A stretch of 64,000 nucleotides of DNA from assembly GCF_016124325.1 (NCBI RefSeq), contig NZ_WGNY01000030.1, positions 1 through 64,000 on the forward strand, written 5' to 3'. Below are positions 52,905 to 63,813 of this stretch, one piece after another. Within the stretch, counting starts at the first letter, position 1, and each line of letters begins with the position of its first letter. The DNA is from Phenylobacterium sp. (GTDB lineage Bacteria > Pseudomonadota > Alphaproteobacteria > Caulobacterales > Caulobacteraceae). Under the pieces are notes generated by a model. That model was not told where the DNA came from and searched no databases. It saw nothing but the letters and a program-made list of their open reading frames with translations. The position numbers and the translations under genes are program-made.

Positions 52905-55024
52905 TTCATCCCGATCGGCGTGCCGGTCGAGGTCTGGCCCGCGGCGGCCTTCTTCGCCTCGGTGATGACGTAGGCGCGGATGTCCTCGGCGTCCTGCGGC
53001 GACAGGAAGCGCGAGAAGCTGGCCATGCCGCGCGAGGCGCTGGCGCCGTCGATCACCACGCCCTTCCAGTTGTCGGCCGTCTGCAGCATCGGCGAGCGCT
53101 TCAGGTCGGGCAGCCAGGCGCCCGAGGCGTTCGGCCCGTGGCAGACTTGGCAGTTCTGGTGGAACAGCGCGAAGCCGTGCTGGGCGTCGCCGGTCGAGCT
53201 GAGCCCGGCCACCTCGAACGGCGGCGGCGCGGGCGCGTCGAACGCCGGAGCCGTCGCCTTGCCGCCCAGCTTGAACACCAGGAGCCGGCCGGGCAGGCGC
53301 GGACGCGTCGGCATCGAGGCCGGCGCCGAGATCTGGCCGCCGCCGCCGACGCCCACCATCACCGCCACGTACTGCTGGCCGTCGAGCTCGTAGGTCATGG
53401 GCGCGGCGATCACGCCGTTGCCGGTCTTGTAGCTCCACAGCTTCTTGCCCGAGGTGGCGTCGTAGGCGCCCAGGTCGCCCTCGGCCGTGCCCTGGAAGAC
53501 GAGGCCGCCGGCCGTGGCCAGCACGCCCGCATTCCAGAAATAGGGATGGTCGACCTTCCACACCGGCTTCTGCTGGATCGGATCCCAGGCCACGAGCTGG
53601 CCCTTCACCAGGGCCTGCACCGCCTTCAGGGTCGCCTCGTCGGTCGGGAGCGCGTTGGCCAGGAAGTCGACGCCCACGTTCCAGGCGCCCTCCTTGTAAC
53701 CGCGGCCCTTGTCATCCGTGTAGGCGAAGGGGGTCACGTTGGTCGGGATGTAGACCAGGCCGGTCTTCGGATCGAAGGCCATCGGCTGCCAGTTGTGCGC
53801 GCCCAGCGGGCCGGGCACCTGCATGACCGCCGCCTTCTCATAGCGCGCCCCGGGGGTTTCGATCGGCCGGCCCGTCTTCATGTCGACGCCGGTCGCCCAG
53901 GTGATGGAGTCCACGTACGGCTTGGCCGAGATCAGCGCGCCGGTGGCCCGGTCGAGCACGTAGAAGAAGCCGTTCTTCGGCGCCTGCATCAGGACCTTGC
54001 GGTCCTGCCCGTCGATCTTCAGGTCGGCGAGGATGATCTGCTGGGTGGCGGTGTAGTCCCAGCTCTCGCCCGGCGTGGTCTGATAGTGCCAGACGTATTC
54101 CCCGGTCTCGGGCTTGAGCGCCAGGATCGAGCTCAGGAACAGGTTGTCGCCCTTGCCGCCCGAACGCTTCACGTGGTTCCAGGGCGTGCCGTTGCCGACG
54201 CCGATGTAGACGATGTCGAGGTCGGGGTCGTAGGCGATGGCGTCCCAGGGCGTGCCGCCGCCGCCGGTCTGCTTCCACTCGCCGTCCGACCAGGTGGCCG
54301 CGGCCTTCTCGGCCATGACCTTGTCCGAGGCCGCGCCGTCGGGCTTGCCCTCGGGATTGGGCGTCATGAAGAAGCGCCAGGCCTGCTTGCCGGTGGCCGC
54401 GTCGTAGGCGGTGATGTAGCCGCGCACGCCGTACTCGGCGCCGCCGTTGCCGATCAGCACCTTGTCCTTGATGACCCGCGGCGCGCCGGTGATCGTGTAG
54501 GGCTTCTTGGGATCGGTGGTCTGCGCCGTCCAGACCGGCTGGCCGGTCTTGGCGTCGAGCGCCACGAGGCGGCCGTCCAGCACGCCCACATAGACTTTGC
54601 CCTTCCAGACCGCGACGCCGCGGTTGACCACGTCACAGCAGGCATCGAAGCCCTTCGAGCCCTCGACCTTCGGGTCGTAGGCCCAGAGCTGCTTGCCGGT
54701 GACCGCATCGAAGGCGAACACCTTCGACCAGGCGGTCGTGGTGTAGATCACCCCGTCGACCTCGATCGGCGTCGCCTCCTGGCCACGGTCGGTGTCGAAC
54801 TGGGCGTACCAGGCCAGGCCCAGCTCGCCGACGTTGCCGGCGTTGACCTTGTCGAGCGGGCTGAAGCGCTGCTCGGAGTAGCCCTTGCCGTACGACAGCC
54901 ACTCGGCGTTGGAGTCGGCCGCGGCGATGCGGGCGCCGTCGACGTTCCCGGGCTCGGCCTTCTTCTGGCAGGCGGCCACGGTGATCGCCAACGCCAGCGC
55001 CAAACCCAGCCGGATGATCTTCAT
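52901..55024 (-). CDS. PQQ-dependent quinohemoprotein alcohol dehydrogenase, lipoprotein form
   Basis: 707 residues. A lipoprotein signal ends in VAACQ at Cys19, so the protein should be anchored to a periplasmic membrane face. The propeller domain has the vicinal disulfide CC at 129-130, tryptophan-docking motifs such as [13 protein letters not shown], and [11 protein letters not shown] with the catalytic Asp323. Two residues on is Thr rather than Asp, which argues for Ca2+ rather than a lanthanide. The C-terminal cytochrome c domain has CQVCH near 625. No separate electron acceptor gene or pqq gene is nearby. Confidence 0.9.
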
Positions 55025-55116
55025 TGCCGTCCTCCCAGCCGCCGAGTTCGTTCGCGTGATCGGCGATCAGGCGGCACTATGCCCGGCAGGCGCCGGCCTG
55101 CAACCCTGCCGCAACG

Positions 55117-56562
55117 TCAGATGAGGGCGCCCACCGTTCCGGCGCGCGCGGGGGCCATGCCGGGGCGCAGGCGCGAATAGGTCTGGGCCAGTCGCGCGAC
55201 GGCGTCCGACAGCACCTCCGGGTCGTGGGTGAAGGGCAGGCGCAGGAAGCGCTCGAAGGCGCCGTCGACCCCGAACCTGGGCCCCGCGGCGAGGCGCACG
55301 CCGAACCGGTCGGAGGTGGCCGCGAGCGCCGTCGACACCGCGGCGGGCAGCTCGGCCCACAGCACCAGGCCGCCTTCGGGAATCTCGAAGCGCCAGTCCG
55401 GGAACGCCTGGCCGACGGCGGCCGCCAGATGGTCGCGCCGCGCCCGCAACAGCTCGCGCCGGCGGGCGATGGCGGCCGCGTCGTCGGCGAGCAGGTGGGC
55501 CGCGGCGAGCTGCTCCAGGAGCGGCGTTCCGAGATCGAGCGAGGCCCGCCGCGCGGCCAGCGCCTGGATCGTCTGGACGTCGGCGCGGATCCAGCCCAGC
55601 CGCATGCCGCCCCAGAACGTCTTGCCCATCGAGCCCAGGCGCACCAGCCCTTCCTCCGGCTCGTCGAAGCCGTACGGGCGGCTCTCGCCCTCCAGGCCAA
55701 GGTCGATCAGAGTCTCGTCGAAGATCAGCGTGGTGCGCGCCCGCGCCGCCGCCGCGACGATCGCCGCGCGGGTGTCCGGCGTCATCCAGCGTCCGGTGGG
55801 GTTGTGGAAGTCGGCGATGAAGTAGGCCAGGCGCGGGCCGCTCTGGCGCAGCGTCGCGGCGACGCCCTCCACGTCCCAGCCCTCCCCCGGCAGGCCCACC
55901 GGCGCGGGCCGGCACGAGGCGCGCTGGATGGCGTCGATGGCGTGCGGATAGGTGGGGTGGTCGATCACCACCCGGTCGCCGGGTCCGGTCATCAGCCGCA
56001 GCATCAGCGCGAACGCATGCTGGGCGCCGTTGGTGACCATAATCTGGTCGGCGCGCGTGGGCAGGCCGCGCCGCGCGTAGCGCTGGGCGATCACCTCGCG
56101 CAGCACCGGCAGGCCCAGCGCCGCGTAGCCGTGGTGGGGCAGGTGCGCGGGCAGCGCCTGCAGCGCCGCCGCGTAGGCCTGGTGGACGCCCTCCCCGGCC
56201 GGCGGGGCCGCCGAGGCCATGTCGATCAGCCCTTCGGCCTCCGAGCCGGCGATCAGGCTGGCCTGGCCGCGCTCGCCGGGGCCCGCGGGCAGGCGCGTGC
56301 GCGCGCCCGCCCCCTGGCGCCGTTCCAGGAAGCCCTCGTCGCGGAGGCAGGCCAGGGCGGCGGTGACGGTCGTGCGGCTGACTTCCAGCGCCGAGGCCAG
56401 CTCGCGCTCGCCAGGCAGCACCACGTCCAGCGGCAGGCGGCCGTCCAGGATGAGCAGCCGCAGGCTGTCGGCCATGCGGCGATAGGCGGGTCCGCCGCCC
56501 TCGCCGCGCCAGGCGCCGAGGAGACGGGTCAGCGATGCGGGACCGATCCGACGGAGGTTCAT
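55117..56562 (-). CDS. MocR-type regulator (GntR HTH fused to a class I aminotransferase-like domain)
   Basis: 481 residues. The N-terminal winged helix (YRRMADSLRLLILDGRLPLDVVLPGERELASALEVSRTTVTAAL) is followed by an aminotransferase fold: NGAQHAFALMLRLM, YPHAIDAIQ, FHNPTGRWM and the PLP lysine in GSMGKTFWGGMRLGW. MocR proteins use PLP or its amino-acid adduct as effector. It lies upstream of the PQQ dehydrogenase on the same strand, and divergent from tacA. The repeated CCAG/ACTGG sequence before its start is a possible binding region. Confidence 0.88.
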   Translation of the reverse strand: MNLRRIGPASLTRLLGAWRGEGGGPAYRRMADSLRLLILDGRLPLDVVLPGERELASALEVSRTTVTAALACLRDEGFLERRQGAGARTRLPAGPGERGQASLIAGSEAEGLIDMASAAPPAGEGVHQAYAAALQALPAHLPHHGYAALGLPVLREVIAQRYARRGLPTRADQIMVTNGAQHAFALMLRLMTGPGDRVVIDHPTYPHAIDAIQRASCRPAPVGLPGEGWDVEGVAATLRQSGPRLAYFIADFHNPTGRWMTPDTRAAIVAAAARARTTLIFDETLIDLGLEGESRPYGFDEPEEGLVRLGSMGKTFWGGMRLGWIRADVQTIQALAARRASLDLGTPLLEQLAAAHLLADDAAAIARRRELLRARRDHLAAAVGQAFPDWRFEIPEGGLVLWAELPAAVSTALAATSDRFGVRLAAGPRFGVDGAFERFLRLPFTHDPEVLSDAVARLAQTYSRLRPGMAPARAGTVGALI

Positions 56563-56570
56563 GGTTCGAA

Positions 56571-56604
56571 CCTGCCAGAACTGGACTGGTTTTCCATAGC
56601 CAGT
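56571..56604 (-). promoter_or_regulatory. CCAG/ACTGG repeats before the MocR gene
   Basis: The stretch contains CCAG, CTGG, ACTGG and CCAGT in short succession; ACTGG (56585-56589) and CCAGT (56600-56604) form an inverted repeat with a 10-base spacer. It starts 9 bases upstream of the MocR ATG. MocR-type proteins typically bind such repeats, so autoregulation is plausible. Confidence 0.45.
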
Positions 56605-56684
56605 TTTTGGCCGCTGGCATGCTCGCCGCGACGACGCCGATCCGGGCCCACGGCGGGCCGCCGCCGGAGGGCGACGCGGTTAAC

Positions 56685-56697
56685 TCCTGACTCAGGA
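56685..56697. promoter_or_regulatory. palindrome with a GANTC site in the tacA promoter
   Basis: TCCTGA-C-TCAGGA is a perfect 13-base palindrome. Its centre is GACTC, a CcrM methylation (GANTC) site. It is preceded by GTTAAC, which contains a TTAA half of the CtrA consensus, but no second TTAA follows at 7 bases. It is about 100 bases before the tacA start. Confidence 0.5.
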
Positions 56698-56796
56698 ACG
56701 GGAAACTCGGCCTTTACCCCTCCCCTGTACCAAAGGGAGACAACAACAAGGCCTCGTCCAGAAAGGGCGAGCGTCCAATCTGGTGGGTGTTTTCAT

Positions 56797-58281
<1,485 letters not shown>

Positions 58282-58286
58282 GGCCG

Positions 58287-60044
58287 CTAGGCCCTGAGGC
58301 GATCGGCCTCGCGCTCGGTCTGCGCCGTCTCCAGCCGACCCAGGCATTCGGCCAGCGCCGACAGCTGGATCGGCTTGGCCAGCACAGCGTCCATCCCGGC
58401 TTCGAGATAGCCGTCGACCTCGTGCGAGAGGACGCTCGCCGTGACCGCGACGATCGGCGTGCGCAGGCGGCCGGAGACCTCCTCCCGCGCCCGGATCGCG
58501 CGCGCCGCCGCCAGGCCGTCCATGTGCGGCATGTGGACGTCCATCAGGATCGCGTCCCAGGTCTCGGACGCGAACGACTCCAGCGCCTCCACGCCGTCGC
58601 AGGCCACGCCGTGCGACATGCCCAGGCCGCCGAGCAGGGCGCCGAGGACCAGCCGGTTGGTCGGATTGTCGTCCACCACCAGCACGCGGCCCGTTGCGAC
58701 CACCTCCGGCTCGGCGCCCGCATCGGGATCGGCCGCGCCTTCGGCCGCCGGCAGCGGCAGGCGCAGCGTGAAGGTCGAACCACGCCCCGGCTCCGACCGG
58801 CACCAGATGTCGCCACCCATCAGCTGGGCCAGATCGCGGGAGATCGCCAGGCCCAGGCCGGTCCCGCCGATCCGGCGCGTGATGGTGTCGTCCACCTGCA
58901 CGAACCGCTCGAAGATCGAGGCCTGCGCCTCGGGCGACATGCCGACGCCGGTGTCCTCCACCGCGCCGGTGAGGTGCTCGCCTTCCAGCCTGAGGACCAC
59001 GCGGATCTCACCCTGCTCGGTGAACTTCAGCGCGTTCGAGATCAGGTTGGATACAATCTGGCGCAGGCGCCCGGCGTCGCCCCAGCGCCACGCCGCGCCC
59101 TCGCCCTCCAGGTCGAGCTGGAAGCCCAGGCCCTTCTCCGCCGCCAGCGGTTCGTAGAGCCTCCGGAGGCTGTCGGCGAGCACGTCGAGCCGGAAGGCGT
59201 TGGGCCTTATCTCGGCGCGCCCGCTCTCGATCTGGGCCATGTCGAGCACGTCGTTCAGCACGCCCAGCAGCGCCTGCGCCGACTCCTGGATCACGTGGAG
59301 CCGGTCGCGCTGGTCGATCTCGAGGCGCCCCGCATCCATCGCCTGGACCATGCCGAGCACGCCATTGAGCGGCGTGCGGATCTCGTGGCTCATCGTCGCC
59401 AGGAACGCCGACTTGGCGCGGCTGGCGGCCTGGGCGTCGCGGGCCAGGGCCTCCGAAGCGACCCGCGCCTCGAGCTCCCGGATGACCGCCCCGCGCATCA
59501 GGGTGGCCATGCCTAGGGCCGCGAAGCCCGAAGCAAGGCCGATGTAGCCGAAATTGTTGATGAAGCCCGGGTCGTAGCGCGCGCCCAGGAAGACGAGGCA
59601 GGCCAGACTGGCGCCCACGCTGAGGTACGCCAGTCGATCGGTCGAAGCGGTGGTGCCGCAGACCAGCGCCAGCAGCGAGAAATAGATCAGCTTCTGCTCT
59701 TCGAAATGGAAGGCGTGGTAGGCGACGATGTTGATCAGGAAGAGAAGATAGACCAGGCCCGAGATCGCCTCGACGCCTCCGGCCGACATCTTCCCCCGGC
59801 CAAGCCGGAGCCAGAAGCCGGCCGCCGCCGCCGCCGTCACGACGGCCAGGCTGTCGAGCACCACCAGGGCCGCGCCGGTTTCGAAGAACGGATGGGAGAC
59901 CGCGACGATGGCGTAGTACGCCGCCGCGGCGATCATGAAGCCGCGAACCACCGGCGTATAGGCGTCCGCGATCTGCTGCCGCGAGATCGATGTCGGCCGC
60001 CTGCGCCGCCGAAAAGGTCCGCCGTGGGCCCCCGCCTCCGACAC
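58287..60044 (-). CDS. hybrid sensor histidine kinase/response regulator
   Basis: 585 residues from the GTG at 60044, which has GGGGAG 7 bases upstream; an upstream TTG at 60110 lacks such a site. About six TM helices lie in the first 195 residues. The dimerisation and His box is LATMSHEIRTPLNGVLG (near 220), and the catalytic domain has LISNALKFTEQGE, DTGVGMSPE and GGTGLGLAISRDLAQLMGGD. A C-terminal receiver domain has VVDDNPTNR, Asp near 500 in ILMDVHMPHMDG and Lys in LAKPIQLS. It is convergent with tacA; it may feed TacA but is not identifiable as ShkA. Confidence 0.88.
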   Translation of the reverse strand: MSEAGAHGGPFRRRRRPTSISRQQIADAYTPVVRGFMIAAAAYYAIVAVSHPFFETGAALVVLDSLAVVTAAAAAGFWLRLGRGKMSAGGVEAISGLVYLLFLINIVAYHAFHFEEQKLIYFSLLALVCGTTASTDRLAYLSVGASLACLVFLGARYDPGFINNFGYIGLASGFAALGMATLMRGAVIRELEARVASEALARDAQAASRAKSAFLATMSHEIRTPLNGVLGMVQAMDAGRLEIDQRDRLHVIQESAQALLGVLNDVLDMAQIESGRAEIRPNAFRLDVLADSLRRLYEPLAAEKGLGFQLDLEGEGAAWRWGDAGRLRQIVSNLISNALKFTEQGEIRVVLRLEGEHLTGAVEDTGVGMSPEAQASIFERFVQVDDTITRRIGGTGLGLAISRDLAQLMGGDIWCRSEPGRGSTFTLRLPLPAAEGAADPDAGAEPEVVATGRVLVVDDNPTNRLVLGALLGGLGMSHGVACDGVEALESFASETWDAILMDVHMPHMDGLAAARAIRAREEVSGRLRTPIVAVTASVLSHEVDGYLEAGMDAVLAKPIQLSALAECLGRLETAQTEREADRLRA

Positions 60045-60167
60045 GTCCGCTCTCCCCGATCCGCCCAACCCGGCTAAAGCCGGGCGCGAATGAACATGAT
60101 CTCCGAACAACGGAGTCCGACCAATGTGACCTGTTGTCCCAAGTTGCGCTTTTGGCGCGGATGGGCG

Positions 60168-61007
60168 CTATCGGCCCAAGGCGCGCGTTCCCAGTTGGGC
60201 CAGCCGCGCGGGCGCCTGGGCGCGCTGCGCCGCGAGGAGGTCGGAGACTTCGGCGAGGGCCTGGGCGGCTTCGCCCCGGGTCTGCGGGTCGGCGTCGGGG
60301 TTGTCCGCCGCGGCCTGCAGCCATTCCTGCGCGGTTTCGAAGTCGCGCGGCACGATGTAGCCCGCCGCATAGGCGCGGCCGAGCTCGAGCTGCGCGCCGG
60401 GCTGGCGTCGGCTCGCGTCGGCGCGCAGGCGCGCGAGCTTCTCGCGGATGTCGGCGGCGCCGCGCGCGCTCACCGCCGGCATGGAAAGCGTGAGCGGGCG
60501 CATTCGGCTCACCTCGGGGGCCGGCCGCGCGAACGCGGCCACCTGCACGCCGGCCGAGCCGAAGCCGTAGGGCTCGAGGTGCAGGTGCGGCCCCTGGGTC
60601 CCGTGCGCGCCCTTGGGCTGGTACCGCGCGAACGGCGCCCCCGCGCGGCGCAGGCGATCGGCGGCGTCGTAGGGACTCATCCCGTCGACCACGAGGTCGA
60701 AGGCGCCCGGCGCGTCGGCGCTGCCCAGCGAATGTCGCGACGTCCCGCCGGGGCGCACGGTCATCGCCCCCTGGGCGCGCAGCTGGTCCTCGCGCTGCGG
60801 GGTGCGGTAGCCGCCGGTCATTCGCCAGACGCCCTGGCCGAACGCGGCGTCCATGATCTGGGCGAACCGGGCCTGGGTCATCTCCTGGGCCGACGCCGGG
60901 GCCGCCAGCAGGCACAGCGCCGCGGCGGCGGCCAGCGGACGTGCGACATCAGGGATGGATCGTGATCCGAACACGACCGGAATAGACGCCGGCCGAGGCC
61001 AAGACAT
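60168..61007 (-). CDS. exported M15-like peptidase with C-terminal SEL1/TPR repeats
   Basis: 279 residues. The signal region ends near APASAQ. The motifs GGYRTPQREDQL, SRHSLGSADAPGAFDLVVDG and GTQGPHLHLEPYG give the H..D..HxH set of zinc residues typical of D-Ala-D-Ala carboxypeptidase/M15-type proteins. The C-terminal AQLELGRAYAAGYIVPRDFETAQEWLQAAADN is a SEL1-like repeat. It probably trims peptidoglycan peptides in the periplasm. The start is uncertain because no strong ribosome-binding site precedes 61007. Confidence 0.7.
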   Translation of the reverse strand: MSWPRPASIPVVFGSRSIPDVARPLAAAAALCLLAAPASAQEMTQARFAQIMDAAFGQGVWRMTGGYRTPQREDQLRAQGAMTVRPGGTSRHSLGSADAPGAFDLVVDGMSPYDAADRLRRAGAPFARYQPKGAHGTQGPHLHLEPYGFGSAGVQVAAFARPAPEVSRMRPLTLSMPAVSARGAADIREKLARLRADASRRQPGAQLELGRAYAAGYIVPRDFETAQEWLQAAADNPDADPQTRGEAAQALAEVSDLLAAQRAQAPARLAQLGTRALGR

Positions 61008-61044
61008 CGTGAAGTCGAATGGTGAATCGCGACGGCCCCGCGCG

Positions 61045-61353
61045 CTAGCCGTCGGCCTTCCTGCGCTTGAACGGCCGGCGCTGCAGGCCCTTCTTCTCGC
61101 CCTTCGCTTTGGCGGCGATCTCCTTGAGCTTCACGTGCTGCATCGCCGACAGGGCCTGGCCGGGCGCGCCCTTCTCGGGGTCGCCGAACGCGCGGCCGTA
61201 GGTCTTCACCCGGTCGGACACGCTGCCCAGGAACTCGCCCTCCCACTCGGAGAGCTCGACGCCCGACTTGTCGGCCATGCGCCGGGCGCGGCGCAGCGCG
61301 TTGAGGGCGGCGCGCTTGGCCGCCGCCTTCGGGTCTGGCGCCTTGCGCTTCAA
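61045..61353 (-). CDS. small basic protein coupled to gapR, unknown function
   Basis: 102 residues, start ATG overlapping the gapR stop (ATGA). It is rich in Lys/Arg at both ends ([32 protein letters not shown]) with a conserved-looking centre [25 protein letters not shown]. No known domain is recognised. The charge and coupling to a nucleoid protein suggest DNA or RNA contact, but this is inference. Confidence 0.65.
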   Translation of the reverse strand: MKRKAPDPKAAAKRAALNALRRARRMADKSGVELSEWEGEFLGSVSDRVKTYGRAFGDPEKGAPGQALSAMQHVKLKEIAAKAKGEKKGLQRRPFKRRKADG

Positions 61354-61619
61354 ATCTCTCCGATGGCGGAGAGGTAGAGGTCGAGGATGGCCTCTTCCTC
61401 CTGGCGCTTGGCCCGGTCCTGCTTGCGCAGGCGCACCACCTTGCGAAGGATCTTCACGTCGAAACCGTTGCCCTTGGCCTCGGCGAAGACCTCCTTGATC
61501 TGCTCGGCGATCTCGGACTTTTCCTGCTCGAGGCGCTCGACGCGTTCGATGATGCTCTTGAGCTGGCCCTGGGCGGTCGCGTTCAGGACGTCGGAGTGGG
61601 CGGTAGCGTCGTCGGCCAT
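61350..61619 (-). CDS. gapR: GapR nucleoid-associated protein (DUF2312)
   Basis: 89 residues, the same length as Caulobacter GapR. The block [23 protein letters not shown] and the C-terminal [23 protein letters not shown] are the DUF2312 signature. GapR is a clamp that binds overtwisted AT-rich DNA ahead of replication and transcription in alphaproteobacteria. It lies upstream of and overlaps a small basic protein. A GACTC (GANTC) site is at 61675-61679, in the divergent space shared with folE. Confidence 0.93.
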   Translation of the reverse strand: MADDATAHSDVLNATAQGQLKSIIERVERLEQEKSEIAEQIKEVFAEAKGNGFDVKILRKVVRLRKQDRAKRQEEEAILDLYLSAIGEI

Positions 61620-61749
61620 GGCCTAGCCTTTAAACTGGAAGGGGTGGGTCGGAAAGGCGCGGACCCTATCGATCGACTCGCGCCCTGTCATCCGCCCCCG
61701 GACCTGCGCTACAGCCATATGGTCGGGACCGATGCACGCGGAGGACGCG

Positions 61750-62340
61750 ATGGCCAAGACGCCCAAGGCGAAACCCACCGAGGCGGACGCGCATGCGGCC
61801 GTGCGCACCCTCATCGAATGGGCCGGCGACGACCCCGACCGCGAGGGTCTGCGCGACACGCCGCGGCGGGTGGCCAAGGCCTACCGCGAGCTGTTCGCCG
61901 GCTACGAGACCGATCCGCGCGAGTACCTGGCCCGCACCTTCGAGGAGGTCGGCGGCTACGACGAGCTGGTGCTGCTCAAGGACATCCGCGTCGTCAGCTT
62001 CTGCGAGCACCACATGCTGCCGTTCCTGGGCCGCGCGCATGTGGGCTATCTGCCGACCGACCGGGTGGTCGGCATCTCCAAGCTGGCGCGCGTGGTCCAC
62101 GGCTTCGCGCGGCGCCTGCAGATCCAGGAGAAGCTCACCGCCGAGATCGCCGAGGCGATCCAGGATGTGCTGCGGCCCAAGGGCGTGGGCGTGGTGATCG
62201 TCTCCGAGCACAGCTGCATGACCATGCGCGGCGTCAACACGCCCGGCTCGCGCCTCACCACCAGCCACCTGCTCGGCGAAATCCGCGACGATCCGCGCAC
62301 CCGCCAGGAGTTCTTCGACCTCGTGCGCAGCGCCGACTGA
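61750..62340 (+). CDS. folE: GTP cyclohydrolase I
   Basis: 196 residues from the ATG at 61750, which has GGAGG 5 bases upstream; the ATG at 61732 lacks one. Zinc ligands are seen in FCEHHMLPF and in SEHSCMTMRG, and the substrate motif is VGYLPTDRVVGISKLARVV. It makes dihydroneopterin triphosphate for folate synthesis in the cytoplasm. It is followed on the other strand by a terminator for the surface-protein gene. Confidence 0.95.
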   Translation: MAKTPKAKPTEADAHAAVRTLIEWAGDDPDREGLRDTPRRVAKAYRELFAGYETDPREYLARTFEEVGGYDELVLLKDIRVVSFCEHHMLPFLGRAHVGYLPTDRVVGISKLARVVHGFARRLQIQEKLTAEIAEAIQDVLRPKGVGVVIVSEHSCMTMRGVNTPGSRLTTSHLLGEIRDDPRTRQEFFDLVRSAD

Positions 62341-62346
62341 GCCAAG

Positions 62347-62376
62347 AAAAAGCCCCCCGCCGCGAGGCGAGGGGCC
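62347..62376 (-). terminator. intrinsic terminator of the PEP-CTERM gene
   Basis: On the minus strand the stem GGCCCCTCGCC / GGCGGGGGGC with a short loop is followed by TTTTT (62347-62351). It lies just downstream of the 62409-63092 stop and also 6 bases after the folE stop, so it may serve both genes. Confidence 0.7.
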
Positions 62377-62408
62377 TGAAGTTCGTTGCTGCTCAGCTGG
62401 AGAAGGGT

Positions 62409-63092
62409 CTAGGCGACCGCGCCCGCCACGCGCCGGCGGCGCATCTCGGCGCCCAGCAGGCCGAAGCCCAGGATCATCGCGATCCAGGTGGCCGGCTCGG
62501 GCACGGCGGCCTGGGCGGCGAAATTGTCCACTTCGAACGAGTTCGAGCTCGAGCTCAGGACGATGCGGTTCACGTTGTAGCCGCCGAAGTCGAAGTTGAT
62601 CCGCTGGCCCCAACCCCAGCTCTGGCCGGTGTAGCCGGCCGTGATCTGGCCGCCGGTCAGGGTGAAGTCGTAGTTGTCGCCGATGAAGCGGATCGAATTG
62701 TAGGTGTCGGGCGAGCCCATGTAGAGGCTGAAGCTCTTCAGCAGCTTCACCGAGGTCAGCTCGGCCGACTTGCCGCCCGGCACGGTCAGGTAGTGCGTGG
62801 GGTCGTTCGGCAGGGTGCCGCTGTAGCCGCCGACGCCTTCGTTGACGCCCACGGTGGCGCCGTTGAGCGTCAGGGTGAAGCCGGGCGCGACCACGGCGGT
62901 GGGGTCGCCGGCGTCGTTGAAGTCGGCGACCAGGATCTGGTCGATCGGCAGGGTGTCGGGGTCGCCGAGGTTCGAAAGCGACACGACCGGCGCATCGGCG
63001 GCGGCGGGCGCGGCGACGGCGGCGAAGCCCGCGAGGGCGGCGGTCGCGACCAGGGCGCGGAGAGTGGTGCGGGGGCGCATCGTCTGGGTCAT
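62409..63092 (-). CDS. PEPxxWA-CTERM surface protein
   Basis: 227 residues (a start at 63080, four codons later, is equally possible). A signal peptide ends near AAADA. The C-terminus has VPEPATWIAMILGFGLLGAEMRRRR, the PEP-x2-WA sorting tail with TM helix and basic end, processed by an exosortase. The middle is beta-rich and Ser/Thr/Asn/Gly-rich (TLNGATVGVNEG, VLSSSSNSFEVDNF), consistent with a secreted beta-sandwich. It should be attached at the cell surface or in extracellular matrix. No exosortase gene is in this window. Confidence 0.85.
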   Translation of the reverse strand: MTQTMRPRTTLRALVATAALAGFAAVAAPAAADAPVVSLSNLGDPDTLPIDQILVADFNDAGDPTAVVAPGFTLTLNGATVGVNEGVGGYSGTLPNDPTHYLTVPGGKSAELTSVKLLKSFSLYMGSPDTYNSIRFIGDNYDFTLTGGQITAGYTGQSWGWGQRINFDFGGYNVNRIVLSSSSNSFEVDNFAAQAAVPEPATWIAMILGFGLLGAEMRRRRVAGAVA

Positions 63093-63155
63093 CCTGTGGC
63101 GCCGAACCCCGAGGGAGGTCCGTGCGGAATTGGCACAAGGGAAGGTCCTTGCATG

Positions 63156-63175
63156 CCACCCCCTGCACGGGGTGG
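63156..63175. terminator. GC-rich hairpin downstream of the HAD gene
   Basis: CCACCCC (63157-63163) and GGGGTGG (63169-63175) form a short strong stem on either strand, 13 bases beyond the HAD hydrolase stop. There is no T-tract, so it is a weak terminator call. Confidence 0.4.
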
Positions 63176-63188
63176 GCCAACCCGGGCG

Positions 63189-63803
63189 CTACAGCAGTCC
63201 GTGGCCCCTCAGGGCGGGGGCGAGCGCGGCGGGATCGGTGAAGTGATGGGTGTGGAAGCCCATCTTCCCGGCCGTCTCGATGTTGCGGGCGCTGTCGTCG
63301 ACGAACAGCAGCTCGGCCGGTGCGTGGCCGAAACGGGCGCAGGCCAGTTCGAAGATCGCCGGATCCGGCTTCATCACCCCTTCGCGCCCCGAGGCGACGA
63401 AGTCCGCCAGCCGGCCGAACGCCGGGCTCATCACCAGGGTGGAATCGACGGTCTCGTGGCTGATGTTGGAGAGGCCGAACTGCGGCACGCCGCGCGCGTG
63501 CAACGCCTCGATGGCCGTCTCGGTCTCTTCGATGGGCCCGGAGAACATCTCGTCCCAGCGCTCGTGCCAGGCGCGGATCTCGGCTTCGTGATGGGGGTGC
63601 TTGTCGATCAGCGCCGCGCAGTTGTCGGCGAAGGTGACGCCGCAGTCGGTGGGCGCGTGCCAGGCCATGGTGCAAACGTCCGCGAGGAAGCGGTCGCAGT
63701 CGGCCGGATCAGGGAAGATCTTGGAATAGAGCGTGCGCGGGTTCCAGCGCACGATGACATTGCCGAAGTCCCAGACGACCGCCTTCGGTCCCGCCTGGGT
63801 CAT
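63189..63803 (-). CDS. HAD-superfamily hydrolase (subfamily IA-like)
   Basis: 204 residues. Motif I is VVWDFGNVIVRW (Asp nucleophile), motif II FGLSNIS, motif III lysine in GVMKPDPAIF and motif IV LLFVDDSARN. The cap domain lies between motif I and II and is small and helical. Likely a cytoplasmic phosphatase of unknown substrate. It starts 10 bases after the rpmJ stop on the same strand, so they may share a transcript. Confidence 0.85.
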   Translation of the reverse strand: MTQAGPKAVVWDFGNVIVRWNPRTLYSKIFPDPADCDRFLADVCTMAWHAPTDCGVTFADNCAALIDKHPHHEAEIRAWHERWDEMFSGPIEETETAIEALHARGVPQFGLSNISHETVDSTLVMSPAFGRLADFVASGREGVMKPDPAIFELACARFGHAPAELLFVDDSARNIETAGKMGFHTHHFTDPAALAPALRGHGLL

Positions 63804-63813
63804 CAGCGACCGC

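Noticed and set aside
56680-56700. Full CtrA box (TTAA-N7-TTAA) in the tacA promoter
   Set aside because: Only one TTAA is present; the second position reads CTCA.
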